From Diogma glabrata (taxonomy: Eukaryota > Arthropoda > Insecta > Diptera > Cylindrotomidae), in the NCBI GenBank assembly GCA_963693315.1, contig OY856188.1, forward strand, positions 246,587,666 to 246,651,665: a DNA stretch of 64,000 nt. Reading direction: 5' to 3'. Shown piece by piece: positions 11,491-23,600 of this stretch. Under the pieces are notes generated by a model. That model was not told the origin of the DNA. It saw only the letters and a list, made by a program, of their open reading frames with translations, and made no database searches. The number at the start of each line of letters is the position of its first letter. Position 1 is the first letter of the stretch. Both the position numbers and the translations under genes were made by a program.

Positions 11491-11713
11491 TTTTTTTCTA
11501 AAAATAGGTTTACTCAATGGGAAGAGCCGAAAGGACGATGTGTTCGTTGACTGTATCGGAAGTGTGCAGAAAAAATCGTCAAGCGTGTCAAAACCAGGAA
11601 ACTTGTATATTTTTTGCCTAAAAAACGTTCATTTTTAGTTATGAATAGGAACAAAGAATTTGGAGGAATCTGGATGGTCGGGATTAGTATGTGAGATCAA
11701 AAACTCGATTATT

Positions 11714-12010
11714 GCATTATAAGTTTGTCAAAAAAATGTTGTCAAGTGTGTCAAAAGAAAGATTTTTAATTATTCTTTTACCCATTTTTATGGAAAAAAA
11801 TTAAATTAATTATTTGTTTGAAATGAAATTTTATTATTATTATTGAGAATTATGACATCATCAGTTTGTCAAAAAAATGTTGTCAAGTGTGTCAAAAAAA
11901 AAATTTTTATTTAATTTTTTACCCAATTTTTTGGAAAAGAGAATTGGAATTGAGAATTATGGCATTATAAGTTTGTCAAAAAAATGTTGTCAAGTGTGTC
12001 AAAAAATAAT
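11714..12010 (+). repeat. Degenerate tandem repeat, three copies
   Basis: The block aagtttgtcaaaaaaatgtt followed by gtcaagtgtgtcaaaa recurs near 11720, 11862 and 11968, each followed by an AT-rich stretch ending in 'tttttggaaaa'. Spacing is about 145 and 105 bp. A weaker fourth copy (tcgtcaagcgtgtcaaaacc) lies near 11577. Confidence 0.8.
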
Positions 12011-12099
12011 TTCATTTATTTTCTAGCCACTTTTTGGCAAAAAAAATGTAGCTGTTTTTATGACGTAAATGTAATTGAAAATGAAATTGGACATGGAAA

Positions 12100-12930
12100 T
12101 TTTTGAATTTGTTATAGTTTTTGAAATATTTTTGGAATTTTGAAAAAAGTTTGTATAATTGATTTTGTAATAATTTTCGCAATATTTTTAGAATTTTGGA
12201 AAAAGTTTTAATTTTTGTTTTAGATTTTTGAGATCAATTAAACTCAAGTAAGTAAAGAAGTAATTGGAATTTTTTCAATTCAAACGTATGGTTGGAAGTT
12301 TCTCAGAAAAAAACTCCAATTCAGATTTTTCGTGTTTCGGATCGGATTCGAACCTACCCGGCTCGAATCCTTGGGCAGACACGCTATCGATTACGCCGTT
12401 GAGGCGATGACAATTTCAAAGTTGAAACTTCTTCATCACTTATTTATTTTACTTAAGTTGAATTTTTCCACTGTCATTAGACTCCATATTATGGAAATGT
12501 TTTTACATTATATGGGATTTTTGCATTAAATTTCTAGACAATACTTTGTGTGAATTCATAGAATGGGGAACATTTCTATTCTAATTAACATCCTAAGTCA
12601 CGTTTGTATAGTCATTATTGATTGTTTCCAATCAATGAGAAATCAATGGCTGGTTTTAATTTTTGATTTTGTAAGAATTTTTAGAATATTTTTAGAATTT
12701 TGAAAAATTTTTAATTTTTGATTTTATTATAATTTTTGGAATTTTGAAAAATATTTCAATTTTTGATTTTGTTATAATTTTTGCAATATTTTTAGAATTT
12801 TGGAAAAAATTTGAGTTTTGAAGAATATTTGGAATATTATTGGAATTTAGAAAAAGTTTAAATATTTGATTTTATTCTAATTTTTGGAATATTTTTGGAA
12901 TTTTGAAAGAAATATGAATTTGTGATTTTG
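12100..12930 (+). repeat. AT-rich degenerate tandem repeats around 'gattttgtaataatttttggaatatttt'-like units
   Basis: Units of about 50-60 bp built from 'gattttg-taat-attttt', 'gaatatttttagaattttg' and 'aaaaagtt' recur at 12100-12240 and again at 12655-12930. A tRNA-like segment and non-repetitive sequence lie between the two blocks. Confidence 0.6.
12337..12406 (-). repeat. tRNA-like segment, probable SINE head
   Basis: On the minus strand a pol III B box (GGTTCGAATCC, about 12355-12345) lies about 35 bases after an A-box-like CGGCGTAATCGATAGCG. The order and spacing match a tRNA-Arg-like promoter. The acceptor arm does not pair and the anticodon stem is degenerate, so this is not a functional tRNA. 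It is most likely the head of a tRNA-derived SINE. Confidence 0.55.
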
Positions 12931-14480
12931 TAATATTTTCTCGAAACGCTAAATTGAGAAGTTTTTGAGTAGTTTGCTGATTATATCATCTTTTCACCAA
13001 ATTATGTTAATTTATGATCTGTTATAATTTTCCGGCAACGTATTGATGTTTCGTGTTAGTTTTGTAATAAATTTCTAAGCAGAGATAATAAAACACATGT
13101 ACTTTAACAAAGAGTTATGTTTGATATACATCGCTGCCCAGAACAAAAAACCATGTCCTCATAAAAGTTTTTTGCAGAAAATCATATCAAAATCCTTAAC
13201 CCAGACCAACGTCTTGATATCTCAGAGCTGTGAGATTTCAGCCCCTTTATATTTTGTTTAATTAAAATGCAAAATTTTAAATTATTTTAAAATGATATTC
13301 TATTTAAATTAAAATAGATCTTAAGGTTAATTAGAGTTGAACAAAAGAGTTAGTGGAGTAGTCTCGCAGAAGAATCAACACCGTAGAGTCTCGCAAAAAA
13401 CTAAAGACCGTTATGTCGAGTTATGAGTTGAGAAATATTAAAGCTGTATGTAAAATTAAACAAAATTTAGAGTGGTGTTTACAAGAAACATAAAACTGTT
13501 AGAATTATTTGTGTAAATTAAACCATTGGGTTATTTTCGGAAAATAAAATCTGTAGAACATTAAGGTAAGCTTTAGAATAAGTTAAAAATATCAAAGTGA
13601 TAACAAAACAAAATAATTTACAAACATAAGTTAAGAGAGATTATTAAAATAAATCACGTATGTTAAAGTGATTCATAAACATATTATCAAAAATGAAAAA
13701 AAAATATAACATCAGTAAAAAAAATTGCTACATACTTTTGTGTTATATTTACTTCAACCAAAAATTCTGGTGATTATGTTGACTTTTTCCATCTTGGCCA
13801 CAACAAAATCCTTAATTATTCCACAATAACAGGAAAACAATACAGCGAAAAATATTCCTAAGTAGAATATTCTTCCAACAGCTTCGAAACTCCAACGGTT
13901 TATTGTAGAAATTTCCAGTTCACTTATAACTTTATTTACAAAAACTAATTTTAAATATCACTTTTATAATTTTAACTCTACCGTCACACCTCAATCATTT
14001 GAGGTCACTTTTTAGAAATCTTGAGAAAACACTAGAATATTCGATTATTACGTTATATTGATTTGATTGATAAAACCATTCAATTTTATTTATTGTTGAC
14101 CCAAGTTCTAAGAAATACAACAACAACTCTATTCATTTCATTCATTTGTTGTTGTGTTTTGTTAATTTGATTTTTCTGGAAGGCACTGTAATCGTCTGGA
14201 TTTTTCTGTAATCGTAACAATATTTTATACTTCGTGAGGCGTCTGTCCTTGATGAGATCGAAAACTTTTGTTTTGCCATTTTGCTCAATTCGACCGCTTT
14301 TTTGAATCGGCAAGCTCCGAAATTTTGTAAGTTTGTGGAAATTTGTTTTAAAACTCGAGGTTTAGGTTTAGGAAAAAGAATTAAAGAGAACCTTGTCCGT
14401 CAAAAATGTGTCTGCTATTGTCGAGTCCAACAGTTAACATTTTGGCATGTGTGGGTTATACAGATTATAATATTGAATTG
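12931..14480. other. AT-rich intergenic sequence, no gene seen
   Basis: A 75-codon minus-strand frame at 14086-14313 has no recognisable domain. No repeat boundary is evident. Confidence 0.45.
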
Positions 14481-14645
14481 CTTCGGTCTGAAAGACCTAA
14501 GTATTACATTTTCGAGCCAAAAGTGAAATTCTTACCTCACTGTTTTTTGGCATTTCTCGAAGTCTTAGGACTTAGTGATTCTAAAAAAGCAACAATGCCG
14601 TCACAACCGACGAAATCTAGATAACCGCTGGAAGGATTTCGAAAT
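14481..14645 (+). repeat. Dispersed repeat, copy 2 (related to 11304-11490)
   Basis: Same ordered blocks as the copy at 11.3 kb, including ctgaaagacct and gattctaaaaaagcaa, but lacking the tgtctgtctgtc segment and with more substitutions. A short fragment (ctctgaaagacctta) near 18545 may be a third, truncated copy. Confidence 0.75.
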
Positions 14646-17096
14646 TTTTTTAAGAATTTTCAAGAACAGTTTTGAATTATTAACAATTTATTATTGCATT
14701 TTTATTTGAATTGATAATTTATATTTGCTAACTCAAACCAATTACAAGCTGGCGTTAGTAATCATAAACAGACAAAATTCTTTACAAAATGCTACAGAAT
14801 TTCAATAGATTTTTAATTAATATTACTACTGACATATACGAGGAAAAAATCATTTTTTACTTGCCTATGGTCTGACAATATAAAAACTCTACAACACACT
14901 TTATGTGAATTGTTTTTAACAGTTTGTTCTTCTACATTCACAGAACCGTCGGTGACTTTTTATATTTTAATAAAATTATAATCGACTATCTTGAGATTAA
15001 GAGAATCTAGTTTATCTTTTGCCTATTTAAACGGCTTTCATAGTTTTCTATACATACGACAAACCACTTTTGTTCTATTAAAAATGGAAGCTTAATTTAA
15101 TTATATTTTTACAATAGCAAAAAATTTATAACCTAAGCTTTTCAAACATTTATCGTTTAATCTAGCCAAAAATATTTACCAAACCAACCGTCGTCAATCT
15201 TTTTTATATAAATATTGCTCATTAAAACTCAATATATATTTTTAATTTTTCCGTAAAATTTTTAAATTTTCCATTGGTATGAACAAAGTATCAAAAACTG
15301 ATATAAGGAAGAGGAAAATTAAGCTTACAACGAAGAAAGAAAACTGTAGTAACTTTAGCGACTTTAAAGCTTTATAATTAATTTGTATTATCGAGTGTAT
15401 GAGTGCTTCGAGGACAGCTTTGTTAATCATTTAACTTAACCTCTTTAAAGTGAATATTTTAACTTGAGCTAGTGTAATGGAAAATCATTCGCAATAAAAG
15501 AGAAGGAAAAACTTCTTCTAGAAATATTAAATTATCAAAAACTTTTTGCTATTCGTGGTGTCATAATATATTTTTTATAAAATTTAAAATTTCTTAAGTT
15601 TTAATTTCATTTAAATGTAATTGCCTTGTTTTCTTGTGCGAACGAAAAGATTTATTATTATAATTTTATTTTTTCGAAATTCTGAATAGAATTATGAAAA
15701 TGTGAATTTTCGTTTTTCAATTTTTCAAACATTTCCATTTATGTTTTTAATGAAAATTTACGGTGGTAACACAGAGAAGAAAAGAACATTTAAAAACATG
15801 AAAACATAAATATTAAGATTTTATGAAATTTTACGATTACGTTTGCTGTTTTTTTTTTTTGTAATATTAAATGATTTATTTATGCATTTGACATTAAACC
15901 CAAGTCAGTGTTGTAAGAAAGGTAATGTTATTTCTTCGAGAAAATCGCTTGATTGTTATATGTGTTTTTAGGCTTTCGTTTTCTAAACTGGGGCGATTTT
16001 TCAATATTTCATTTTTTTTAACAAAAAAAACAACCGTGTTTGTCATTTTTACACCAAAGCTTTCACTGTATGTCACAACATGTTTTTCCACAAAAACTTT
16101 CAACGTTTAAGCAAAATTAAATTTTTTTAATAAAAAGATGTAAAAGTGAAACCAAAAATAATGAAGTTGTAAGGTAATATGGTATGCAAACGTTAAAAAA
16201 ACAAGTTCGAATGCTCAATACATTATTTAACACTGGCAGCCAAACCATAGCAAATAAATTTTCACTTTCAAATCCGCTCCAATAGTACATAATCGAACCA
16301 GATTTCATCAGAATTGTATTAAGTAATCGTGAATACTAATTTTGTTAACGAATTAAAGTGAAATTTAATTTTTTAACTGTGTCAGAAAACACAAACATAA
16401 AAATTTAATTGTATTAACGATAGTGAAGAATCTGAATATAGTGTCAAATGCTTTGTCAAAACATTCGAATAAACAAATATTTAGGTTAAAGATTTTGTTA
16501 GTCAAGGTCATAAATTCATGCAGTCCACCTAAAGGTCATAAATTCATACACAAGCAAATCTAGTTTTTAGAAGGGATCACAGTCAAACATAAAGAGAAAA
16601 TAAGATATTGTTCGGATTTCTGGTTCTGCAAAGCACTCAAGAAATAAAGAAAAGTTTTGTTATTTATTTTAATTCAAGCTTTATTAAAGTATTTTAATTT
16701 GCATAAATTGTTGGTGAATAAATATTCACTAATTTATTGACATCCAGAATTTCAGGCTCACAATTCTCTTTTTGATGAAAAACCTTTTGAAGTTCAGGAT
16801 CAAGTGAAAGAATTGTTTGAAATCGCCTTCTTATATACTGCATCCTCTCTTGCTTCCTTTTCCTTTAATGTTGCTATTTCTATTTACGGTTGTAAGTTTA
16901 TTCCCATATTCATATATCGTTGTCTAACGTCAGTATAGTAGCAGCATTATATTTGCATTATAGCAGAACTTATAACAAGTTATTAGACTCACTCCTTTTG
17001 TTTATTAAATGTAAACAAAAGTTGACAGCTTCAAAAATGGTAAGAAGTGTTGTTAAACTAAAATTAATATGTTTCTAATTTCCGGTTGATTCTTGT
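14646..17096. other. AT-rich intergenic sequence, no gene seen
   Basis: Only short, low-complexity frames occur. A minus-strand frame of about 55 codons near 16860-16700 has a fairly protein-like composition but no domain I recognise. A 16-base direct duplication (aaggtcataaattcat) is seen near 16505 and 16533. Confidence 0.45.
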
Positions 17097-17117
17097 GGGG
17101 GGTGGGGGGGGGGGGGG
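17097..17117. repeat. Poly(G) tract
   Basis: Twenty-one bases, all G except one T at 17103, in otherwise AT-rich DNA. Twelve bases downstream lies tgttacgcc, which could be the edge of an LTR of the adjacent gypsy relic, but no second LTR was found. Confidence 0.85.
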
Positions 17118-17338
17118 CAGTGTTACGCCCTCTATTTAAATTTGGATTGCCACAATCCAAATAATTAAAACTCGGAAAAGACAAAAAAATGATGGTGGCG
17201 TATTTATTGTAATGCTTTAGAACATTTAATTGCAGTGACTTTTACCTAAAATTATTTGTTCATAACGAATGATGATTTTGAATAAACATAAAATTTCAGA
17301 TGTCTGTAGTTGTTGAATAATTCTATATTTGGTGGTCA

Positions 17339-18306
17339 TCAAATGGAAATACGATCGCCTACATCTGACCCCCAAATAGTCATGTTGTTGCCGTGGTAGA
17401 TAGCTAAACGATCAATGTGTATTATTTTTGGCTTCGCTTTTGGAGATTTTTTAATTCGGAATGTAACATCCGTTTTCGCGGTAATAATCTTGTATGGGCC
17501 TTCCAAGTCACACTGTAGATTCGGACGTCGCCCTATTGTTCTTTTTTGATTATTTAGCCAAACAAACGATCCTTCTTTAAAATTCTGAGGTTGTGCTGAA
17601 ACGTCGTATCTCGTTTTTATCTTGTCTGAAGCTATCTGAAAGTTATTTCTGGCCTCATCGTGAACGATATCTAGAATGGATTTAAGTGATTTTACGTAGT
17701 CTTCTGGTAAACATTAATTATCTGCATTTGTTAGTGTACCTCTTACTAAATCTAGAGGAAGCCGCATCTCTCGTCCCATCAGTAGCATAGATGGAGTATT
17801 TTTGCTTGACTCGTGCACTGCAGATCTGTACGCGATGCAACATAAAGCTAGAAGATGATCCAAATGTTTATGATCTTGATCAAAAAATTTGCTGAGATAT
17901 TCCAAGATTGTCCGGTTGCTTCTCTCAACCATTCCATCGGATTGAGGATGGAGTAGGGTTGTTCGCGTCTTTTTGATTGACAAAATGTTCATGACATTTT
18001 GAAATACCTCGGATTCAAAATTACGACCTTGATCTGAATGAAGTTCCAGAGGTATGCCGTAGCGACTAATCACGTTATACATTAACGGCCGGGCTACTGT
18101 TTCTGCTATCTGATCTGGAATGGCAATAAACTCGATCCACTTTGTAAAGTAGTCTATTCAACCAGTACGTATTTGTTACCTATGTTGGTAATTGTTAGGG
18201 TTCCAAGAATATCAACTGAAATTCTCTCGAATTGCAGGCCACTTAAATATTGTTGAAATGTTCCCCTAGTTCTTGCATTTGGTCCTTTTCGTGCAGCGAT
18301 AACGTT
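17339..18306 (-). pseudogene. Ty3/gypsy integrase relic (412/mdg1-like)
   Basis: Integrase joins retrotransposon cDNA to the chromosome. The minus strand reads, in order: an N-terminal segment (ARKGPNARTRGTF) at about 18300, then FERISVDILG, which holds the first catalytic Asp. A one-base frameshift near 18155 precedes DYFTKWIEF. Next come the second Asp in HSDQGRNFES (about 18030) and the HPQSDGMVERSNRTILEYLS block with the catalytic Glu. A TAA near 17715 interrupts the frame. The C-terminal GPYKI domain then continues in the same frame to a stop at 17339-17341. Reverse transcriptase, protease and gag are absent, so only the 3' end of pol remains. The zinc-binding HHCC start is missing. The sequence style suggests the 412/mdg1 group. 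Confidence 0.9.
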
Positions 18307-19769
18307 TACTTTTGTTTTTATTTATTATTTTTATTAATATTATTACACACTTTTATTTTATTTAACTTGACTTTTGACAGCTGTGTTGAGTGGAATTTTG
18401 TGATCCATTTTTCAGTAACTTTCCATTATGTGATTGATCCCAAATTTAAAAGACAAGTTTGTTGAAGCAGTCAGTACGTGTTTCTAAAAGTTTTAAAGCA
18501 AAAAACTTTATTAAACTGAAGAAAAAAATTCAAATTTTTCTTCACTCTGAAAGACCTTAAACAATTGCACTGAAATCCACATAATCTGGTTGACCCATTT
18601 TGATCGAAGGAGTTTTGGTATTACTGTGTATATCATTATAATCATAGACATCATACATATCTGTGTTATTTTATATGGATAAAAGGCCTTACATTATAAA
18701 TAATGAACACAAAAAAAAAATCAAAGTATGACATTTCGTTTTAATTTCAAAGCTTAAAGACCTTTTTTCTTTAACTTTAAATCGTTATATTGGTGTATGT
18801 ATTTGACAGATTACATACAGCTATGATAATTAGAAATCAAAAGTTATGTATTAAATTTTATTGCAATAATGATAATAAAGCAACTATAGTAAAAACAACA
18901 CAAAAAATCTTGATTTGAAAGAAATAACAATTATTTAAAGCTATTCGTTATACAAATCAGCTGATCAAGACTGTCAAGTTATTATGGGGAAAAAAGTCTT
19001 TCATTTATGATTCGTTTGAGTAATAATCTTTATTTATATCTTATTTATATCAGTTAATTGAATGCGCAGCAGCAAGTTAAAAGAAAACTTGTATTGTATT
19101 TGTCAAAATCCTCATAATGCTAAGCCTGATTGTTTTTAGCACAGAAAAACCGTAAACCATAAACAATATTCAATATTAAATAAGTTTAGAGGTTCAGTAT
19201 ATGGAAGGTTAATTGTTTTTTGCATATTGTTAACAATCAGGCTTGAGAGTTTTAATATTTGTATAAAAGAACTTAGTATCGGAAATTTTCGGAACTTCAA
19301 CAAATACTAACAAATATTTCTTTTTAGAAAATGTTTGGTTAGTAAAGACTAATTGTTAGCAAACGTAAGTTGTAATAATATGATATATGTTTTGTAGCTT
19401 ATATAATTTATTTAATCTAGTATTGTACATTAATTCAGTATATCATCTAAATCCACCATCTTCTAACTGCTTCTTTTCTAGTACTTTTATAGCACTAACT
19501 ATTTTACTATAAAATACATTTACATGATCACCACAGTAAGTAAACATTATAATTTATAGCCTACGTTTGTTGTTTGTGTTTATGTAGTAACATAATACAG
19601 CATATTTTATAAGAATTTATTAAATTTGAAAAGAAGATTAAGTTTTAGGTAAGTGATTTAAATACTTGTTTAACTGAAGATGTATTTACTGTGATAATTA
19701 AAATTGTAAGCTTATTTTTAGGTAAAATAAAATTCAAAAAAATGACTCAAAAAATGTATATGGCTAAAA
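18307..19769. other. AT-rich intergenic sequence with one small inverted repeat
   Basis: No gene. A short foldback is bounded by aagcctgattgtt (about 19121) and its inverse aacaatcaggctt (about 19229-19243), spanning about 125 bp. It could be a small MITE. Confidence 0.45.
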
Positions 19770-20545
19770 ACTGTAAAATAAAAATAATAAAAAAAATTTT
19801 AAAAAAGACATTTTTAATGAAAACGAACTAAAACCTAAAAAATAAATTTGAGATTGACACAACACAATGTTCAAAAGAAACATAAGTTATATTCAAAAGT
19901 TAAATCTTTTATTACCTATGTTTGCTTTCAAACTGTAATAAGGAAATAAATATTTAAATATCTTTTTAAACAATTTAACTCAGATGGCAAAATTAGATGT
20001 ACAGACTAGAATACTATTTAACTACAAGTTTTGTTAGATATAGTTATTTGTTTAACTAGGCAGCAAAGTAGTAGATTGACTGCCGCGGCTGATAGTTCAT
20101 AGCCGAGCGAGCGAGGCTAGGAATTCAGCCAAGGCAGTCAATCTACCTTGCTGCCGAGTTGAACATATAATTTTTTCTCCGATTAATTACAATGATATGT
20201 AATTTAATAATTATTACTTTAAAAATAAAGCAAAATTTTAAAAATGACAAAAAAAATCGGTTAAAAAAATTTTTTTTTTAACCGCAATATCTGTTTATTT
20301 CTATGAAGTCTAATTATTTTGCTGCCTAGGCAGCAAAGTACTTGCTTTGCTGCCTAGGCAGGAAAAGTGCCACTTTGCTGACTGAAATAAGTCTGCAAAA
20401 TTTATATTTGCTGTCTATCGGAGAAAAAATAATTTTCCGTTTCAGTTTTTACAAAAAATAAAAGTGGGTGGCGAAGTCAATATAGAAAGGCAATAAATAT
20501 GTCTGTAGGTGGGAGGTAAACTACATCAAGTCACATTTTTTTCAA
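19770..20545. repeat. Left arm of a large inverted repeat (partner 24830-25305)
   Basis: The arm shares, in inverted order with the right arm: the segment around gaaaacgaactaaa, tgacacaacac, gtttgctttcaaactgtaa, cagactagaatacta, ttttccgt, gtgggtggcg and ggtgggaggtaaactac. Paired length is about 390 bp once the 387-bp insertion at 20041-20427 is removed. Divergence is moderate. The two arms enclose about 4.3 kb without coding sequence. Confidence 0.85.
20041..20427. mobile_element. 387-bp nested hairpin element inserted in the left arm (copy 3)
   Basis: The right arm of the large inverted repeat reads straight through the corresponding point, which fixes this insertion to single-base precision. 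Its left end tagttatttgtttaactagg resembles the terminus of the elements at 8857-11241 and 41770-41900. Paired blocks are tagattgactgcc with ggcagtcaatcta, and ggctga with tcagcc. They surround a core gccgagcgagcgaggc (about 20103-20118). Further right, ctgcctaggcag palindromes recur twice (about 20320-20365). ttttttctccgat (20171) pairs with atcggagaaaaaa (20417). No coding sequence. Confidence 0.65.
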
Positions 20546-20639
20546 AATACGGTTTTTTATACTGTTAGAATCAGGATTTTGTTCTCTACCGAGAGGTTAA
20601 TAGCATGAGTCCTAGCTAGTGTAGTTTTCAAGATAGAAC

Positions 20640-20815
20640 TGACACCAAGTCCAAAGCCCTTAGAGGCAAAGAACGTCAAGTGAACAAATTTTGACACCAA
20701 GTCCAAATGTTTAAGAGGTAAAGAACATCAAGTGTACATAGTTCTGTTTATGACTAAATAGTGTTGTAGATGACAACAATGTATTTAGAGGTAAATAACA
20801 CCAAGTCCACTTAGT
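20640..20815 (+). repeat. Degenerate minisatellite, three copies
   Basis: Units of about 52 bp containing gacaccaagtccaaa, ttagaggcaaagaac and tcaagtg occur at about 20640 and 20691, with a third, more diverged copy at about 20771-20815. Confidence 0.75.
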
Positions 20816-21168
20816 CAATGTGTCTTTAGGTTTTCACATCTTTCTTTTAGTTTCTTAAAAATTTCAAACAATTTTAAACGTTTTTTAACGTTAAACTTAC
20901 ATTGTTAATAATATATTTTGAAGCAAAGTTTATAAAAAAGCCTTTAACATTATTTTAGGAAACACCTTGTAATGAAGTGCTTTTCATTGGCGAACCAATG
21001 AAGCGGCATAGAAGGTCGCGTAACTTATTATGTTTAGAAAGCCAAATCGACTAGCTTCCGCATTGGATTCGAGGTATAATTCCTGCAACTTCAGCACAAA
21101 TACGTGATGTACGCGATAAACAAAATATGTCCGGAAAAGGGAAAATAACAAGTGAAAAACTGAGAATC

Positions 21169-21186
21169 TGGCGACCCCTGAGACGA
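21169..21186 (+). other. Possible retrotransposon primer-binding site
   Basis: The string tggcgacccctgagacga resembles the tRNA-complementary primer-binding sites (TGGCGACC...) that follow the 5' LTR of several gypsy-type elements. No matching second LTR or gag frame is found. CA-rich low-complexity sequence follows to about 21330. Treat as a possible LTR remnant only. Confidence 0.25.
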
Positions 21187-22162
21187 AAGAACCGCGATCA
21201 ATACGTCCAGCCCCAATTTCACTCACATACTCTCACACTCTCATACCTCATTCACGCTCGCACCCTCCGAAATCACATACACGCACGCACCATCCCATGC
21301 ACACAATTACACATATCTACATCCATGCCCACATTCATACACACTCGACACAAGCCAATATCATTCAACTGCGGTCAGGGAAATAAGAGATATTAGTACT
21401 TAATTTCTTACTTAACAGTTTAATAAACTCATATTTTATCATTATGCAATATTCAACTTGCGTTACTAATATCAATAGCAACATAATATATTAGAAAAAA
21501 AATTGCAGAAAATAAAATAAATAATTGTAGAAAATAAATACAAGAAGTTCATATCCTTATCGTCATTATAATTTAATTATATGAAAATTCCTTTTAATTG
21601 GTCTGTATCATAGGTGAGTACTTTAATTAAAAAAAAATACCCTGCGTTATTGCTTCTATTAAATCACAAGATTCCTCACAAGTATTATCACGAAAAAGAA
21701 GATCGGTATAACACTTCCTTCAACGAATTCAACTTACTTCAACTTCATTCCGTTACATTGAATCTAGTTTAAAAATTTCTTTTCAATACAGGTGAAGTGT
21801 CATTATTTCCCATTAGATATACTTAGAATATCTTTTGAGCGGATGGGTCCATAAATTCATTAACGACGTGGCTGAATTGAAAATAACGTAGACCTTGTCT
21901 CACACACATCCCACCCATGACCTTTTCCACATACTCACATTCATATATACACAAATATTCATACTCATTCGTACCACTAGTTTAAAATAAAAGTAAAAGA
22001 ACACTCACCTCATGTGTATTCCCACCCCTCTCCGATTTGGTCTCCAAGTGTTAGGTCATCATAAGATTTTTAATTAAGATATGAAACGGCAACGGCAATA
22101 GTAATGTCCATTGACGGGACGGTATCAGAATTAAATAAACTAGGATACATCCAAGTAAGCGT

Positions 22163-22690
22163 TACTCCAGATAGTACAATGATTATAGAGCCAACTTCAA
22201 TATAAACGTCAATTGATTTAATTCAGAATTGTGACCAAAGGCTGGCGTTGCTGTTGAATAACTAGTTATAAACTAATCCACATACAATCAAAGGATGTTC
22301 CCAATAACATGATGATTGATGAGCCAATTTCAATGAAAAGATTCATAAATTCAATCCAGAAATGTTACAAAATGTTAGAGCTGTTGTCTTAACAATAATC
22401 ATAAACCCGTCAGCCTCCAAACAAATATTACTTCCAATATTACGATGATGGTGAAGTCAAATTCAATAGTAATCACAATTAATCAAATCCAAAATTGTCA
22501 CAAACTATTAATGCTGTCGTTCAAACGAGATTAATAACCCATGATACATCCCATCACAGGTTACTCCAAATATTGCATTGATTGCGAAGACGAGTTCGAT
22601 TATAATAGTAACAAACCCAACTCAGGATTGTTATAGAAGGTTAGTGCTGGTGTTGAAACAATATTCTTAGTCCATTCAACCTCCATAGAT
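22163..22690 (+). repeat. Minisatellite of about 133-bp units, four diverged copies
   Basis: Copies start near 22163, 22298, 22430 and 22563. Shared blocks in each are 'actccaaatatta-gatgatt', 'gaagcca-ttcaat', 'aattcagaattgttacaaa', 'ttagtgctgttgtt-aaacaa' and 'cataaaccca'. The copies are strongly diverged, indicating an old array. No open frame runs through it. Confidence 0.8.
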
Positions 22691-23314
22691 CAATTAAATT
22701 TCCTTTCTTCTCATAATCACCGGATCACACAAATAACCAAAAAAAATCAATGGTGGTTCGTCCAAGTATATACCGGGAGACAGTTTGTGGATAAGCACAC
22801 ACAATCTATAATTGACACTCAATTGATTTTGCTAGATTTTTGTTTTAATTGGTTTTCTTTATTTAATACATTAACCGAAACAAACGATTTAGAATTAATC
22901 CTAACAGTCTTTAACTTTAATTTATTTTTCTTATGATTAGCTTAGAGGCATTTAGTTAGATTAATTGTTAAAATTTTAGTTTATTTAAAATTATATTTAC
23001 GACAAAAAGAAATATGGCCGAATGACCCAACATACAAAAACAAGAAGCAAACTTTTGTTATATACTGTTTACTTTAGCCTCCGCGGTTCACACATTACAT
23101 ATATATATTTTTTTTGTTTTGTTTTATCTTAGTTTAACTACAATGGACAACAAATAATTTCTTTTCTTTTTGGTTTTAATATATACAGAAACAATTAAAC
23201 TCACGCTAATGAATCAAAAAAAGAAGGAAATTCACGTGACATCGTGCGCTATTATTGTTCTTTTATTTCGGTGTAAATTGTGGTACACGGAACATAAGCC
23301 ATTTTCAATGATTC

Positions 23315-23600
23315 ACGGTTAAAGTTTAATTCAATTAATACGATACATATGACCTTTGATTTCCGTCATAAAAGTTTAATTAAAGGAATGCGATACATAT
23401 GACATTTACTGCACGGCAAAAAAAATAAATTAAATAAATTAATACGATACGAAACCGATGCTATTTAGAGTAAATCACTAACAGTTAATTAAATGGTCCT
23501 ACACACATGACCTTAACGTTAATTCAATAGACACTTAGTTAGATTAACAGAAACATATGCCGTTTATCTCTAAACATTATACAGTTAATTGAATATACAC
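23315..23600 (+). repeat. Degenerate tandem repeat
   Basis: About five loosely similar blocks of 50-60 bp containing 'agtttaattcaat', 'acgatacatatgacctt' and 'taacagttaattaaat' variants. Divergence is high, so boundaries are approximate. Confidence 0.45.

Noticed and set aside
12337..12406. Functional tRNA gene
   Set aside because: Promoter boxes are present but acceptor and anticodon stems do not pair.
14086..14313. 75-codon minus-strand frame as a host gene
   Set aside because: No signal peptide, domain, promoter or homologous copy could be supported.
20984..21396. Overlapping frames of 80 and 89 codons on opposite strands
   Set aside because: Composition is driven by CA-rich low-complexity sequence and a possible LTR edge; no domain or start context supports either.
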